Shown piece by piece: positions 46,359 through 53,941 of a stretch of 64,000 nt of DNA. Source of the stretch: an uncultured Prevotella sp. (lineage in GTDB: Bacteria > Bacteroidota > Bacteroidia > Bacteroidales > Bacteroidaceae); assembly GCA_944319915.1 (NCBI GenBank), contig CALUEY010000002.1:140331-204330 (forward strand). Reading direction: 5' to 3'. Under the pieces are notes generated by a model. It was given only the letters and a program-made list of their open reading frames with translations. It ran no database searches and was not told where the DNA came from. Position 1 is the first letter of the stretch. Every line of letters starts with the position of its first letter. The translations under genes were made by a program, and so were the position numbers.

Positions 46359-47815
46359 GCCTCGTCATGGTATCAGCCATGGTTATAGCATCGTGCGACG
46401 ACAACGACTCGTTCACAACAGACCGCTCGGCCCTGCTGACTTTCTCGCGCGACACGGTCTCCATGGACACTGTGTTCAGCACGGTGCCCACTTCCACATA
46501 CACATTCTGGGTGTACAACCACAACGACGACGGCATAAGGCTGAACCGTGTGCGCCTTAAGCGCGGCAACCAAAGCGGCTTCCGTGTAAACGTCGACGGC
46601 TCTTTCCTCGACAACTCCTTAGGCAGCTTCGTGCGCGACCTTGAGGTGCGCGGCGGCGACAGCATCCGTGTCTTCGTTGAGCTAACCTCGGCCTTGAACA
46701 ATTCTGGCAGTCCCCAGCTCGTTGAGGACCAGCTCGTGTTCACCCTTGAGAGCGGCGTGGAGCAGGAAGTATGCCTGCGGGCATATTCCTGGGATGCCAC
46801 GATGCTGCGCAACGCCGTGATAAGCCGCGACACCACCATCAGCTCAGCCAAGCCCATCGTGGTGTATGGCGGCTTGCGCGTAGACAGTGGCGTCACGCTT
46901 ACCGTCAACGCCCCCGCCACCCTCTACTTCCACGCCGGTGCCGGCATCGATGTCTACGGACGGCTTGTGGTAAACGGTGCTGCGGGCAACGATGTCGTGA
47001 TGCGTGGCGATCGCACCGACCGTATGTTCGATTACTTGCCCTACGACCGCGTCAGCGGCCAGTGGCGGGGCATCCGCTTCCATTCCTCCTCCACTGGCAA
47101 CGCCATGGCCTATGCCGACATCCACAGTGCCACCGACGGCATAGTGTGCGACTCTGCCGCGTTTGATTCCACCGCCTTGCGCCTTGCCCTAACCTGCGTC
47201 ACCATACACAACTGCCAAGGGGCGGGCTTGGCGGCTTACAATTCCAATGTGAGCCTCGTCAACTGCCAGGTGACCAACACCCTTGGCGACTGTGTGGCCA
47301 TCTATGGCGGCCGGGCCACGCTGTTGTATTGCACCCTGGCGCAGTTCTACCCATTCGATGCCGACCGGGGCGTGGCCCTGCGCTTCTCGTGCCGCCATGG
47401 CGGCCACGACTATCCGCTCCACCTCCTTTCCTGCACCAACACCCTCGTCACCGGCTATGCCGACGACGAGCTTATGGGCGAGGCGGGCGACTCGTTAGTG
47501 GCTTTCAACTATCGGTTTGCCAACAGCATCCTGCGCACCCCAGCCATAACAGACACTGCCATGCTGGCTCGCTTCGTCGATGTGGCGTTCGAGTCTCCTG
47601 GCGACTCAGTCGAGGGCGACGCTCACTTCCTCACCGTTGATGCCGACCTGCAGCTTTATGACTTCCACCTCGACTCCCTTTCCACCGCCATAGGCCGCGC
47701 CGCAGCGGTGGAGGGATGCCCCTTCGACCGCGACGGAGCCTCACGCGGCTCGCTGCCCGACATTGGCTGCTATCAGTGGCGTCCTGCCGCCCGGGCTACA
47801 TCTGCCCGTTGGTGA
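46337..47815 (+). CDS. Lipoprotein with predicted right-handed beta-helix
   Basis: 492 residues from ATG 46337; ATG 46316 in the same frame is an alternative that adds seven residues. The signal sequence ends in the lipobox VIASC (MKRLFFFCLVMVSAMVIASC). An N-terminal beta region (FSTVPTSTYTFWVYNHNDDG) precedes a long parallel-helix-like part with repeated short strands (ITGL-type turns such as GIVCDSAAFDSTALRLALTC, NSNVSLVNCQVTNTLGDCVA). Such folds often bind or cut polysaccharides, but no catalytic residues can be named. Both candidate starts lie inside the terminator hairpin. The 3' end overlaps the convergent cytidine deaminase gene by 20 bases. Confidence 0.8.
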   Translation: MKRLFFFCLVMVSAMVIASCDDNDSFTTDRSALLTFSRDTVSMDTVFSTVPTSTYTFWVYNHNDDGIRLNRVRLKRGNQSGFRVNVDGSFLDNSLGSFVRDLEVRGGDSIRVFVELTSALNNSGSPQLVEDQLVFTLESGVEQEVCLRAYSWDATMLRNAVISRDTTISSAKPIVVYGGLRVDSGVTLTVNAPATLYFHAGAGIDVYGRLVVNGAAGNDVVMRGDRTDRMFDYLPYDRVSGQWRGIRFHSSSTGNAMAYADIHSATDGIVCDSAAFDSTALRLALTCVTIHNCQGAGLAAYNSNVSLVNCQVTNTLGDCVAIYGGRATLLYCTLAQFYPFDADRGVALRFSCRHGGHDYPLHLLSCTNTLVTGYADDELMGEAGDSLVAFNYRFANSILRTPAITDTAMLARFVDVAFESPGDSVEGDAHFLTVDADLQLYDFHLDSLSTAIGRAAAVEGCPFDRDGASRGSLPDIGCYQWRPAARATSARW

Positions 47816-48272
47816 ACGACAGCGGCAGCAGCCCCTCAATGCCGTCTATCACGAACACGTGGCGCGTGCCGTATAGCAGCAGGCGCACTTTGCGCCCGTG
47901 CCTTGCCTCCGTTTCCACAAGGGCCTGCCTGCAGCTGCCGCACGGCGTCACAGGCTCAGCCGTAAGGCCACGCTCACCACGCGCCGCTATGGCTATGGCC
48001 ACAACGGGCGTTTCCGGGTGGGTGGCCCCGGCGGCGAACAAGGCGGTGCGCTCGGCGCATATCGTGACAGAAAATGCGGCGTTCTCCTGGTTGCACCCAG
48101 TAATCACCTCACCTGTTTGCAGCAGCACTGCGCTGCCCACACGGAAGTGCGAGTAAGGTACATAAGAGTTGTCCGTAGCCTTGATGGCAGCTTCCACCAG
48201 CTGCCGCTCGGCATCGCCGAGTTCGTCCATCGAATACACCCCGATGGCCGTCTTGATGATTTTTTCCTCCAT
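47796..48272 (-). CDS. cdd: Cytidine deaminase
   Basis: 158 residues. Zinc-site motifs are intact: the Cys-Ala-Glu block TICAERTALFAAGA and PCGSCRQALVE. SHFRVGSAVLLQTGEVITGC is the conserved substrate region. It converts cytidine to uridine in nucleoside salvage. It converges on the lipoprotein gene with a 20-base overlap. A -7 box on the minus strand (TAAATTTG, 48292-48299) lies 20 bases upstream. Confidence 0.96.
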   Translation of the reverse strand: MEEKIIKTAIGVYSMDELGDAERQLVEAAIKATDNSYVPYSHFRVGSAVLLQTGEVITGCNQENAAFSVTICAERTALFAAGATHPETPVVAIAIAARGERGLTAEPVTPCGSCRQALVETEARHGRKVRLLLYGTRHVFVIDGIEGLLPLSFTNGQM

Positions 48273-48291
48273 AATAAAGCTAATTTTCTCG

Positions 48292-48340
48292 CAAATTTAA
48301 TGAAAAATCGGCATTAACTGAATAGTTTTGCTTACTTTTG
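48292..48340. promoter_or_regulatory. Divergent promoter region between cdd and the glucosaminidase gene
   Basis: On the minus strand TAAATTTG (48292-48299) fits cdd. On the plus strand TAGTTTTG (48323-48330) and TACTTTTG (48333-48340) fit the gene at 48366. All match TAnnTTTG; -33 elements are not clear. Confidence 0.55.
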
Positions 48341-48365
48341 CACGCAAAAAGCAAATCAATCCCTT

Positions 48366-49274
48366 ATGCACAGGCTCATACTCCTCACGCTGCTCCTCAC
48401 GCTGTCGGTGTCGCTCCCGGCGCAGATAAGGTGGAACAGCAGCTACCAGCAATACTTCGACCAATATAAAGACCTGGCCATCGAGCAGATGCTCAAGTAC
48501 CGCATACCCGCCAGCATAACCCTCGCCCAGGGCGTGTTTGAGTCGGGGGCGGGCAAGAGCGCCCTCGCCCGGAAGGCCAACAACCACTTCGGCATCAAGT
48601 GCCACGGTTGGCGCGGGGCTACCACCTATGCAACCGACGACGCCCCCAACGAGTGCTTCCGCGCTTACAAGAACGTATACGAGAGCTATGAGGACCACTC
48701 ACGCTTCCTCGCCACAGGCCGCCGCTACCGCCGCCTCTTCAGCCTCCGCCTCACCGACTACAAGGGGTGGGCCCGCGGCCTCAAGGCAGCTGGCTACGCC
48801 ACCAACCCCGCTTACGCCGACAAGTTGATAGACATCATACAGCTATATAAGCTTTACCGCTACGACACGGCCAAGGGCTACGACAAGTTCTTTGCACGCC
48901 GTGCCAAGGACACGCCGCAGAGCGGCCCGCTCCATCCCGTCTATGCCTTCAACAAGAACTACTACGTAAAGGCCCGCCAAGGCGACACTTTCAGCAGCCT
49001 CGCCCGCGAGCTGGGCATATCCGCCCGCAAGCTGGCCAAGTATAACGAGCTGCCGCGCGGCACAGTACTCTCCGAGGGCGACATCGTTTACCTTAAGAAG
49101 AAGCAGTCCAAGGCACCTAAGGATTACAAGGACCGCCTCCACTACGTAAGGCCCGGCGAGTCGATGCACAGCATAGCCCAGCTCTACGGCCTGCGCCTCA
49201 AGAGCCTCTACAAGCTAAACCGGCTGCCCAAGAACTACCAGATACGCGTGGGAGACGGACTGCTGCTTAGGTAA
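48366..49274 (+). CDS. Glucosaminidase (GH73) with two LysM domains
   Basis: 302 residues. Signal peptide MHRLILLTLLLTLSVSLPAQ. GH73-type domain at about 25-160: YKDLAIEQMLKYRIPASITL, AQGVFESGAGKSALARKANN (catalytic Glu in FESGAGKS) and HFGIKCHGWRG. Two LysM repeats follow, YYVKARQGDTFSSLARELGI and LHYVRPGESMHSIAQLYGLR. It should cut the GlcNAc side of peptidoglycan strands in the periplasm. A hairpin follows the gene. Confidence 0.93.
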   Translation: MHRLILLTLLLTLSVSLPAQIRWNSSYQQYFDQYKDLAIEQMLKYRIPASITLAQGVFESGAGKSALARKANNHFGIKCHGWRGATTYATDDAPNECFRAYKNVYESYEDHSRFLATGRRYRRLFSLRLTDYKGWARGLKAAGYATNPAYADKLIDIIQLYKLYRYDTAKGYDKFFARRAKDTPQSGPLHPVYAFNKNYYVKARQGDTFSSLARELGISARKLAKYNELPRGTVLSEGDIVYLKKKQSKAPKDYKDRLHYVRPGESMHSIAQLYGLRLKSLYKLNRLPKNYQIRVGDGLLLR

Positions 49275-49331
49275 CACCATGGCAAGCCATGGGCTGTTCT
49301 TGCGGGTGTTTGTCGCGTGGCCCGCCAGCGC

Positions 49332-49393
49332 AAAAAGATGCACCGACACCTTGACTGCCCCTTGGGGAATCATGGTGCCGGTGCATCTTTGTC
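49332..49393 (+). terminator. Terminator after the glucosaminidase gene
   Basis: AAAGATGCACCG (49334-49345) pairs with CGGTGCATCTTT (49379-49390), extended inward by ACACC/GGTGC and a CCCC/GGGG inner stem. The 3' side ends in TTTG. It lies about 60 bases after the stop. Confidence 0.75.
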
Positions 49394-49495
49394 TATACAA
49401 GAATCGATTGGTTGAAGGAGCCTCTTGCAATTTCGTGGCAATGAATTAAGCGAATTGCCATGCGCCATGCTGCCAGTGAACGCAACTCATTGCCG

Positions 49496-49513
49496 TTAAC
49501 ATTTTTATGTTAA
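49496..49513. repeat. 18-nt 7-4-7 palindrome beside copy E
   Basis: TTAACAT, TTTT, ATGTTAA. Arms and both flanks (CCG left, TCGC right) match the palindrome beside copy D; only the four central bases are inverted. It lies upstream of copy E, whereas in D it lies downstream. Confidence 0.6.
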
Positions 49514-49580
49514 TCGCAATCGCAATGCTTGTCCTTGCTAAACACTTGGCATTCAGTGAATTGCATATGTATGCCGATTC

Positions 49581-49670
49581 GCGTTCCGAAACGGTGCGTT
49601 TGGGCGGGTGAAACAGGCCATATTGCAGCCCGATATGGCCTGTTTCATCCTGCGATATGTGGCATATTAA
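49581..49670 (+). repeat. Copy E of the 4 x 22-nt intergenic element, with an 18-bp hairpin
   Basis: Core hexamers AAACGG, AAACAG, ATATGG and ATATGT start at 49589, 49611, 49633 and 49655, exactly 22 apart although the bases differ most from the other copies. Units 2 and 3 are reverse complements: 49606-49623 pairs with 49633-49650 over 18 bp (one G-U) with a 9-nt loop. The tail is not conserved here. It lies in the 454-base convergent gap between the glucosaminidase gene and ispE (49275-49728). Confidence 0.85.
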
Positions 49671-49728
49671 AAAACATCATGGCGCGGAGCGTTTTTACTT
49701 CCATATATGCAACTATGCTTTCCATTCT

Positions 49729-50559
49729 TCATTCAATCTTGCATACGTAGGTGAATGCGCCGGGGAAAGCCTGGGCCAAATTTGCTTCTTTGCGGAAGAG
49801 AGCGTAGACGCTGCTGCCGCTGCCGGTCATGGAGGCGTAGGCTGCGCCGAGGTCGTAGAGCCGCTGTTTTATATGGCCTATCTCGGGGTGGAGTGCGAAG
49901 ACGCTCTGCTCGAAGTCGTTTGTCAGGCGGCCTCGCCACGCCTCAACGGGCAGGGCCACCACTTGGCGGCAACTTTCAGCCCGGGGGTGCGGGCTGACGC
50001 GGGCGAATGCCTCTCGCGTGGACACGGGTATGCCAGGGCAAACAATGCCGAGTGTCCACCCAGCGAGGCTCAGGTGGATGGGAGTGAGCCTGTCGCCGAT
50101 GCCCTCGGCGTAGGCGGCGCTGCCGTAGACGAAGAAGGGGCAGTCGGCACCGAGTGTGGCGGCAAGTTGGGCCAGGGCCTGGCTGTCAATGCCCAGGCTG
50201 CAGGCTCGGTTGAGCAGCTTGAGCATGGCGGCGCAGTCGCTCGAGCCTCCGCCCATGCCAGCCTGCGATGGTATGGCCTTGTGGAGGTGGGCGTGGATGC
50301 GCGGCAGTGGATGGCTGGCCCGGAGCAGGTTGTAGGCCCTGACCACGAGGTTTTGCTGTTCGTCGCCGCCTGGGTTGAACCCGGTCACCTTGAGGTCGCA
50401 GTCGGCGGCTGAGGGGAAGCCGTCGTCCATGGGGTGGATTTCGAGGGCGTCGGCCAGTGGCACGGGATAGAACACAGTCTCGAGGTCGTGGTAGCCGTCG
50501 GGGCGGCGGCCCACGATGTTGAGGCCAAGGTTAATCTTTGCTTGGGGAAAGTCTATCAT
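49729..50559 (-). CDS. ispE: 4-diphosphocytidyl-2-C-methyl-D-erythritol kinase
   Basis: 276 residues. GHMP-kinase features: an N-terminal DFPQAKINLGLNIVGRRPDG block (substrate Lys) and the ATP loop AIPSQAGMGGGSSDCAAMLK; MTGSGSSVYALF near the C-terminus is the third GHMP motif. It acts in the non-mevalonate isoprenoid pathway. It stands alone; a -7 box on the minus strand (TACCTTTG, 50628-50635) lies about 70 bases upstream. Confidence 0.96.
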   Translation of the reverse strand: MIDFPQAKINLGLNIVGRRPDGYHDLETVFYPVPLADALEIHPMDDGFPSAADCDLKVTGFNPGGDEQQNLVVRAYNLLRASHPLPRIHAHLHKAIPSQAGMGGGSSDCAAMLKLLNRACSLGIDSQALAQLAATLGADCPFFVYGSAAYAEGIGDRLTPIHLSLAGWTLGIVCPGIPVSTREAFARVSPHPRAESCRQVVALPVEAWRGRLTNDFEQSVFALHPEIGHIKQRLYDLGAAYASMTGSGSSVYALFRKEANLAQAFPGAFTYVCKIE

Positions 50560-50910
50560 TTTTTTTCTTCTTGATGTTTTGTCTTTTTTGCGACAGGCCG
50601 GCCATGGCCATTGACGCCGCGTCGCTGCAAAGGTAGCAAAAAGTTTTTGAATATCCGCAAGGCCCTTCTATTACATGGCAAAGATAAAGCAAACGATGGC
50701 AATGGGAACCTGCCCGCCGATTGCCGAGTGCAGCTTATTTTTATGCAAGGTAATGCATCAGCCTGGCAATCCGATTATACAAATAAGCCCTTTGTTTGCA
50801 CATTTTACGGTTATTAGCCCTTGCGCCACTAAACAGGGCTGTGCGCCATGAAGAAAAGCCGCATAACGCGTTTAGTGCGGGCAGTATGTCACAAAATATT
50901 GCGTCATTCC
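50560..50910. other. Intergenic stretch without a gene
   Basis: Between the divergent ispE and ridA genes. It holds the ispE promoter box near 50628 and an inverted repeat CACTAAAC (50828-50835) / GTTTAGTG (50870-50877). Short open frames here have no coding character. I see no RNA gene. Confidence 0.5.
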
Positions 50911-50941
50911 TTGCAAGATTGGCGAATATCCATTATCTTTG
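50911..50941 (+). promoter_or_regulatory. Promoter (TTG - 20 nt - TATCTTTG) for ridA-queC, with a long leader
   Basis: TTG (50911-50913), 20 bases, TATCTTTG (50934-50941): a full match to both promoter elements. The start codon at 51061 is about 110 bases further, leaving a GC-rich leader that could fold. Confidence 0.8.
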
Positions 50942-51060
50942 TGCTTGGGATGGGGCGGCTCGGCGAGCCTCGGGCCGTTTCGCCCTGCGGCCTTGCTCTT
51001 GGCAGGGAAACAAAGGAAAGAGTAAAACGCAACATTGTTATTTTAAAACTTAAACACAAC

Positions 51061-51435
51061 ATGAAAGTATTGAATACTGTAGAGGCCCCGGCGGCCATTG
51101 GGCCGTACAGCCAGGCCACTGAGGCAGGCGGATTTGTTTATGTGTCGGGGCAGCTGCCCATAAACCCCGCCACGGGCGCATTTCCCGCAGGAGGCATAAA
51201 GGAGCAGACGCGCCAGTCGATAGAGAATGCGCAGGCCATACTGCGCTCGGCGGGCCTCGGTCTTGCCAATGTGGTGAAGACAACGGTGCTGCTGGCCGAC
51301 ATTGCCGACTTTGGCGCGATGAACGAGGTTTACGCCCGCTACTTCAGCGAGCCTTTCCCGGCCCGCTCGGCCTTTGCCGTGAGGGCTCTGCCCAAGGGAG
51401 CTTTGGTGGAGATTGAGATGGTGGCTGCGCGATGA
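51061..51435 (+). CDS. ridA: RidA-family enamine/imine deaminase
   Basis: 124 residues from ATG 51061 (MKVLNTVEAPAAIGPYSQAT); the upstream frame is leader. Family blocks: AIGPYSQATEAGGFVYVSGQ, VKTTVLLADIADFGAMNEVY, and FPARSAFAVRALPKGALVEI, which carries the Arg that binds the carboxylate. RidA removes reactive enamines made by PLP enzymes. The stop overlaps queC by four bases (ATGA). Confidence 0.93.
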   Translation: MKVLNTVEAPAAIGPYSQATEAGGFVYVSGQLPINPATGAFPAGGIKEQTRQSIENAQAILRSAGLGLANVVKTTVLLADIADFGAMNEVYARYFSEPFPARSAFAVRALPKGALVEIEMVAAR

Positions 51436-52091
51436 TGGGGAAGGACGCACTATTGGTGCTGAGCGGCGGCATGGACAGCGTGACGCTGCTCTACGACATG
51501 ATGGAGAGCATAGCCATGGCCGTGTCGTTTGACTATGGCAGCCGCCACAACTGTCGCGAGCTGCCGCTTGCCGCCATGCATTGCCGCAGGCTGAGCATCC
51601 CTCACGTGGTTATAGACCTCGGCTTCATCGGCAGCTGTTTCAAGAGCTCGCTTCTCGTGGGCGGCGAGCCTGTACCCGAGGGCCATTACGAAGAGGAGAA
51701 CATGAAGTCGACGGTGGTGCCATTCCGCAATGGCATAATGCTCGCTGTGGCCGTGGGCCTGGCGGAGAGCAACGGGCTGAAGCGCGTGCTGCTGGCCAAC
51801 CATGGGGGCGACCACGCCATTTATCCCGACTGCCGCCCGGAGTTCATCGGGGCGATTGATGCCGCTGCCCGCGCCGGCACTTATGAGGGGGTGCGCGTGG
51901 AGGGGCCTTACACCAACTTGACCAAGGCCGACATAGCCCGCAGGGGCAAGGCCCTGGGCTTGGACTATGCCGAGACATGGTCGTGCTACAAGGGCGGTGA
52001 GCGCCACTGCGGTCGCTGTGGCACCTGCGTGGAGCGCCGGGAGGCTTTGTCCGAGGCAGGCATCATCGACACTACTGAGTATGAGTCGTGA
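51432..52091 (+). CDS. queC: 7-cyano-7-deazaguanine synthase
   Basis: 219 residues. The ATP-pyrophosphatase loop LVLSGGMDSVTLLYDM and the C-terminal zinc cluster CYKGGERHCGRCGTCVERRE are intact. It makes preQ0 on the way to queuosine in tRNA or to deazaguanine modification. No other queuosine gene is in the window. It is co-translated with ridA by a 4-base overlap, an arrangement with no clear metabolic link. Confidence 0.95.
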   Translation: MMGKDALLVLSGGMDSVTLLYDMMESIAMAVSFDYGSRHNCRELPLAAMHCRRLSIPHVVIDLGFIGSCFKSSLLVGGEPVPEGHYEEENMKSTVVPFRNGIMLAVAVGLAESNGLKRVLLANHGGDHAIYPDCRPEFIGAIDAAARAGTYEGVRVEGPYTNLTKADIARRGKALGLDYAETWSCYKGGERHCGRCGTCVERREALSEAGIIDTTEYES

Positions 52092-52222
52092 ATTAGGAGT
52101 TTTGAATTAGGAGTTAGGAATTGTGCTGTATGCAGCCCCCATATGCTGCCTTTGGTCATTTGTCTGTCTCCAGTCTTCATCCTCCGCATATTCTTTTAAC
52201 TTTTAACCTTTAACTTTTAACT
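52092..52222 (+). repeat. Short tandem AT-rich repeats before ftcD
   Basis: Two repeats of GAATTAGGAGTT-like sequence (52091-52120) and, just before ftcD, a run of TTTTAAC/CTTTAAC heptamers (about 52194-52224). They differ in base composition from both neighbouring genes. The last heptamer merges into TAACTTTG at 52218-52225, which overlaps the ftcD start codon. Confidence 0.7.
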
Positions 52223-53938
52223 TTGGAAAGACGTATAATAGAGTGCGTTCCCAATTTCAGCGAGGGGCGCGACATGGCAGTGATAAGGCAGATAACGGCA
52301 GAGGTGGAGGCCGTAGAAGGCGTAAGGCTGCTCGATGTAGATCCTGGCGAGGCCACCAACCGCACTGTGGTGACTTTTGCGGGCGAGCCAGAGGCCGTAG
52401 TAGAGGCTGCCTTTAGGGCGGCGCGCAAGGCTGCCGAACTTATCGATATGCGCCGCCACCACGGCGCCCACCCGCGCATCGGGGCTACCGATGTGCTGCC
52501 GCTTGTGCCTGTGAGCGGTGTTACGCTTGAGGAGTGTGCCGAAATGGCCCGGAGCCTTGCCCGGCGCCTTGCTGACGAACTGGGCATACCATGCTACTGT
52601 TATGAGGCTGCGGCTCTGCGGCCTGAGCGGAAGAACCTTGCCGTGTGCCGCAAGGGTGAGTATGAGGCTGTGGCAGAGCGCATGGCCGACGAGGCCGAGC
52701 GGCCCGACTTCGGAGCGAGGCCCTACGACGAGGCCATGGCCCGCACGGGGTGCACTGTGGTGGGGGCGAGGGATTTCCTCATCGCGGTAAACTTCAACCT
52801 CAACACCACGTCAACCCGCAGGGCCAACGCGGTGGCTTTTGATGTAAGGGAGAAAGGGCGCCCCGAGCGCAAGGGCAATCCCATTATGGGCGAGATAGTG
52901 CGCGACGCCGCCGGCAACCCAGTGATGCGCCCTGGCACACTGAAGGGCACGAAAGCTATTGGCTGGTACATAAAGGAGTATGGCATAGCCCAGGTGTCGA
53001 TGAACATCACCGACCTACGGGCCACGCCGTTGCACGTTGCCTTCGAGGAGGTGTGCCGCTGCGCCGCAGCCCGTGGCTTGCGTGTCACCGGCACCGAGAT
53101 TGTGGGGCTGGTGCCAGAGCGTTCGCTGATAGAGGCCGGGCGCTATTTCCTGTGCAAGCAGCACCGCTCAGTGGGCATACCCAAGGAGGATGTCGTCAAG
53201 ATTGCTGTGAAGTCGCTCGGGTTAGGCGACCTAAAGCCTTTCGTGCCAGGGGAAAAGGTGATAGAGAGCCTGCTCGACGGCCCGGCTGCCAAGGCCGCGC
53301 CAATCCTTACGCAGCTCAGCGTAGAGGAGTTTGCCCACGAGACGCTGCGTGAGTCGCCAGCTCCGGGCGGCGGCTCGGTATCGGCATACATGGGTGCGCT
53401 GGGCGCTGCCCTCGGTGGCATGGTGGCCAATCTCTCGGCCCACAAGCCTGGATGGGACGACCGCTGGGAGGTGTTCAGCCAGTGGGCTGAGCGCGGAGCG
53501 GAGCTTGAGGCTGAGCTGCTGCGGCTTGTGGACGAGGACACGGCGGCTTTCAATCGCATAATGGAGGCTTTCGCCATGCCGAAGGGTACTGAGGCCGAGA
53601 GGCAGGCGCGTTCGCAGGCCATACAGGCTGCAACGCTCTTGGCAGCCGAGGTGCCGCTCGCCACGATGAGGGCAGCGGCCAAGGTGTTCGACGTATGCCG
53701 CTCTATGGTGCAGACGGGCAACCCTAACAGCGTGTCTGACGCCGGGGTGGGGGCACTTGCTGCACGGGCCGCAGTGCTCGGCGCTGGGCTTAACGTCAAG
53801 ATCAATGCCGCATCGCTGAAGGACAGGCAGACCGCAGAATCGCTCGTATCCGAGGCTGATGCCCTCATGGAAGGGGCTGTAAAGGCCGAGCTGGAGATTC
53901 TTGCGATGGTTAAAAAAGTAATCGACAAAAACTCATGA
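52223..53938 (+). CDS. ftcD: Glutamate formimidoyltransferase / formimidotetrahydrofolate cyclodeaminase, TTG start
   Basis: 571 residues. The formiminotransferase part (about 1-330) starts RIIECVPNFSEGRDMAVIRQ, with MRRHHGAHPRIGATDVLPLV and AIGWYIKEYGIAQVSMNITD. The cyclodeaminase part (about 365-571) begins FAHETLRESPAPGGGSVSAY. Together they move the formimino group from histidine breakdown to folate and release ammonia. A TTG at 52223 is the only start that keeps the conserved N-terminus, because a stop lies four codons upstream and the next ATG is inside the conserved block. It heads the hut genes and replaces hutG or hutF routes. Confidence 0.94.
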   Translation: MERRIIECVPNFSEGRDMAVIRQITAEVEAVEGVRLLDVDPGEATNRTVVTFAGEPEAVVEAAFRAARKAAELIDMRRHHGAHPRIGATDVLPLVPVSGVTLEECAEMARSLARRLADELGIPCYCYEAAALRPERKNLAVCRKGEYEAVAERMADEAERPDFGARPYDEAMARTGCTVVGARDFLIAVNFNLNTTSTRRANAVAFDVREKGRPERKGNPIMGEIVRDAAGNPVMRPGTLKGTKAIGWYIKEYGIAQVSMNITDLRATPLHVAFEEVCRCAAARGLRVTGTEIVGLVPERSLIEAGRYFLCKQHRSVGIPKEDVVKIAVKSLGLGDLKPFVPGEKVIESLLDGPAAKAAPILTQLSVEEFAHETLRESPAPGGGSVSAYMGALGAALGGMVANLSAHKPGWDDRWEVFSQWAERGAELEAELLRLVDEDTAAFNRIMEAFAMPKGTEAERQARSQAIQAATLLAAEVPLATMRAAAKVFDVCRSMVQTGNPNSVSDAGVGALAARAAVLGAGLNVKINAASLKDRQTAESLVSEADALMEGAVKAELEILAMVKKVIDKNS

Positions 53939-53941
53939 TTT

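Noticed and set aside
18823-49564. Shared 11-mer GCAATTCACTG just before copy B and, inverted, before copy E
   Set aside because: A single 11-base match in opposite orientation is too little to define a module of the element.
50828-50877. Possible seventh copy of the 22-nt element (AAACAG at 50831, GAAAAG 22 bases later)
   Set aside because: Only two weak units are seen, the third position does not match, and no tail follows; it is within what chance could give.
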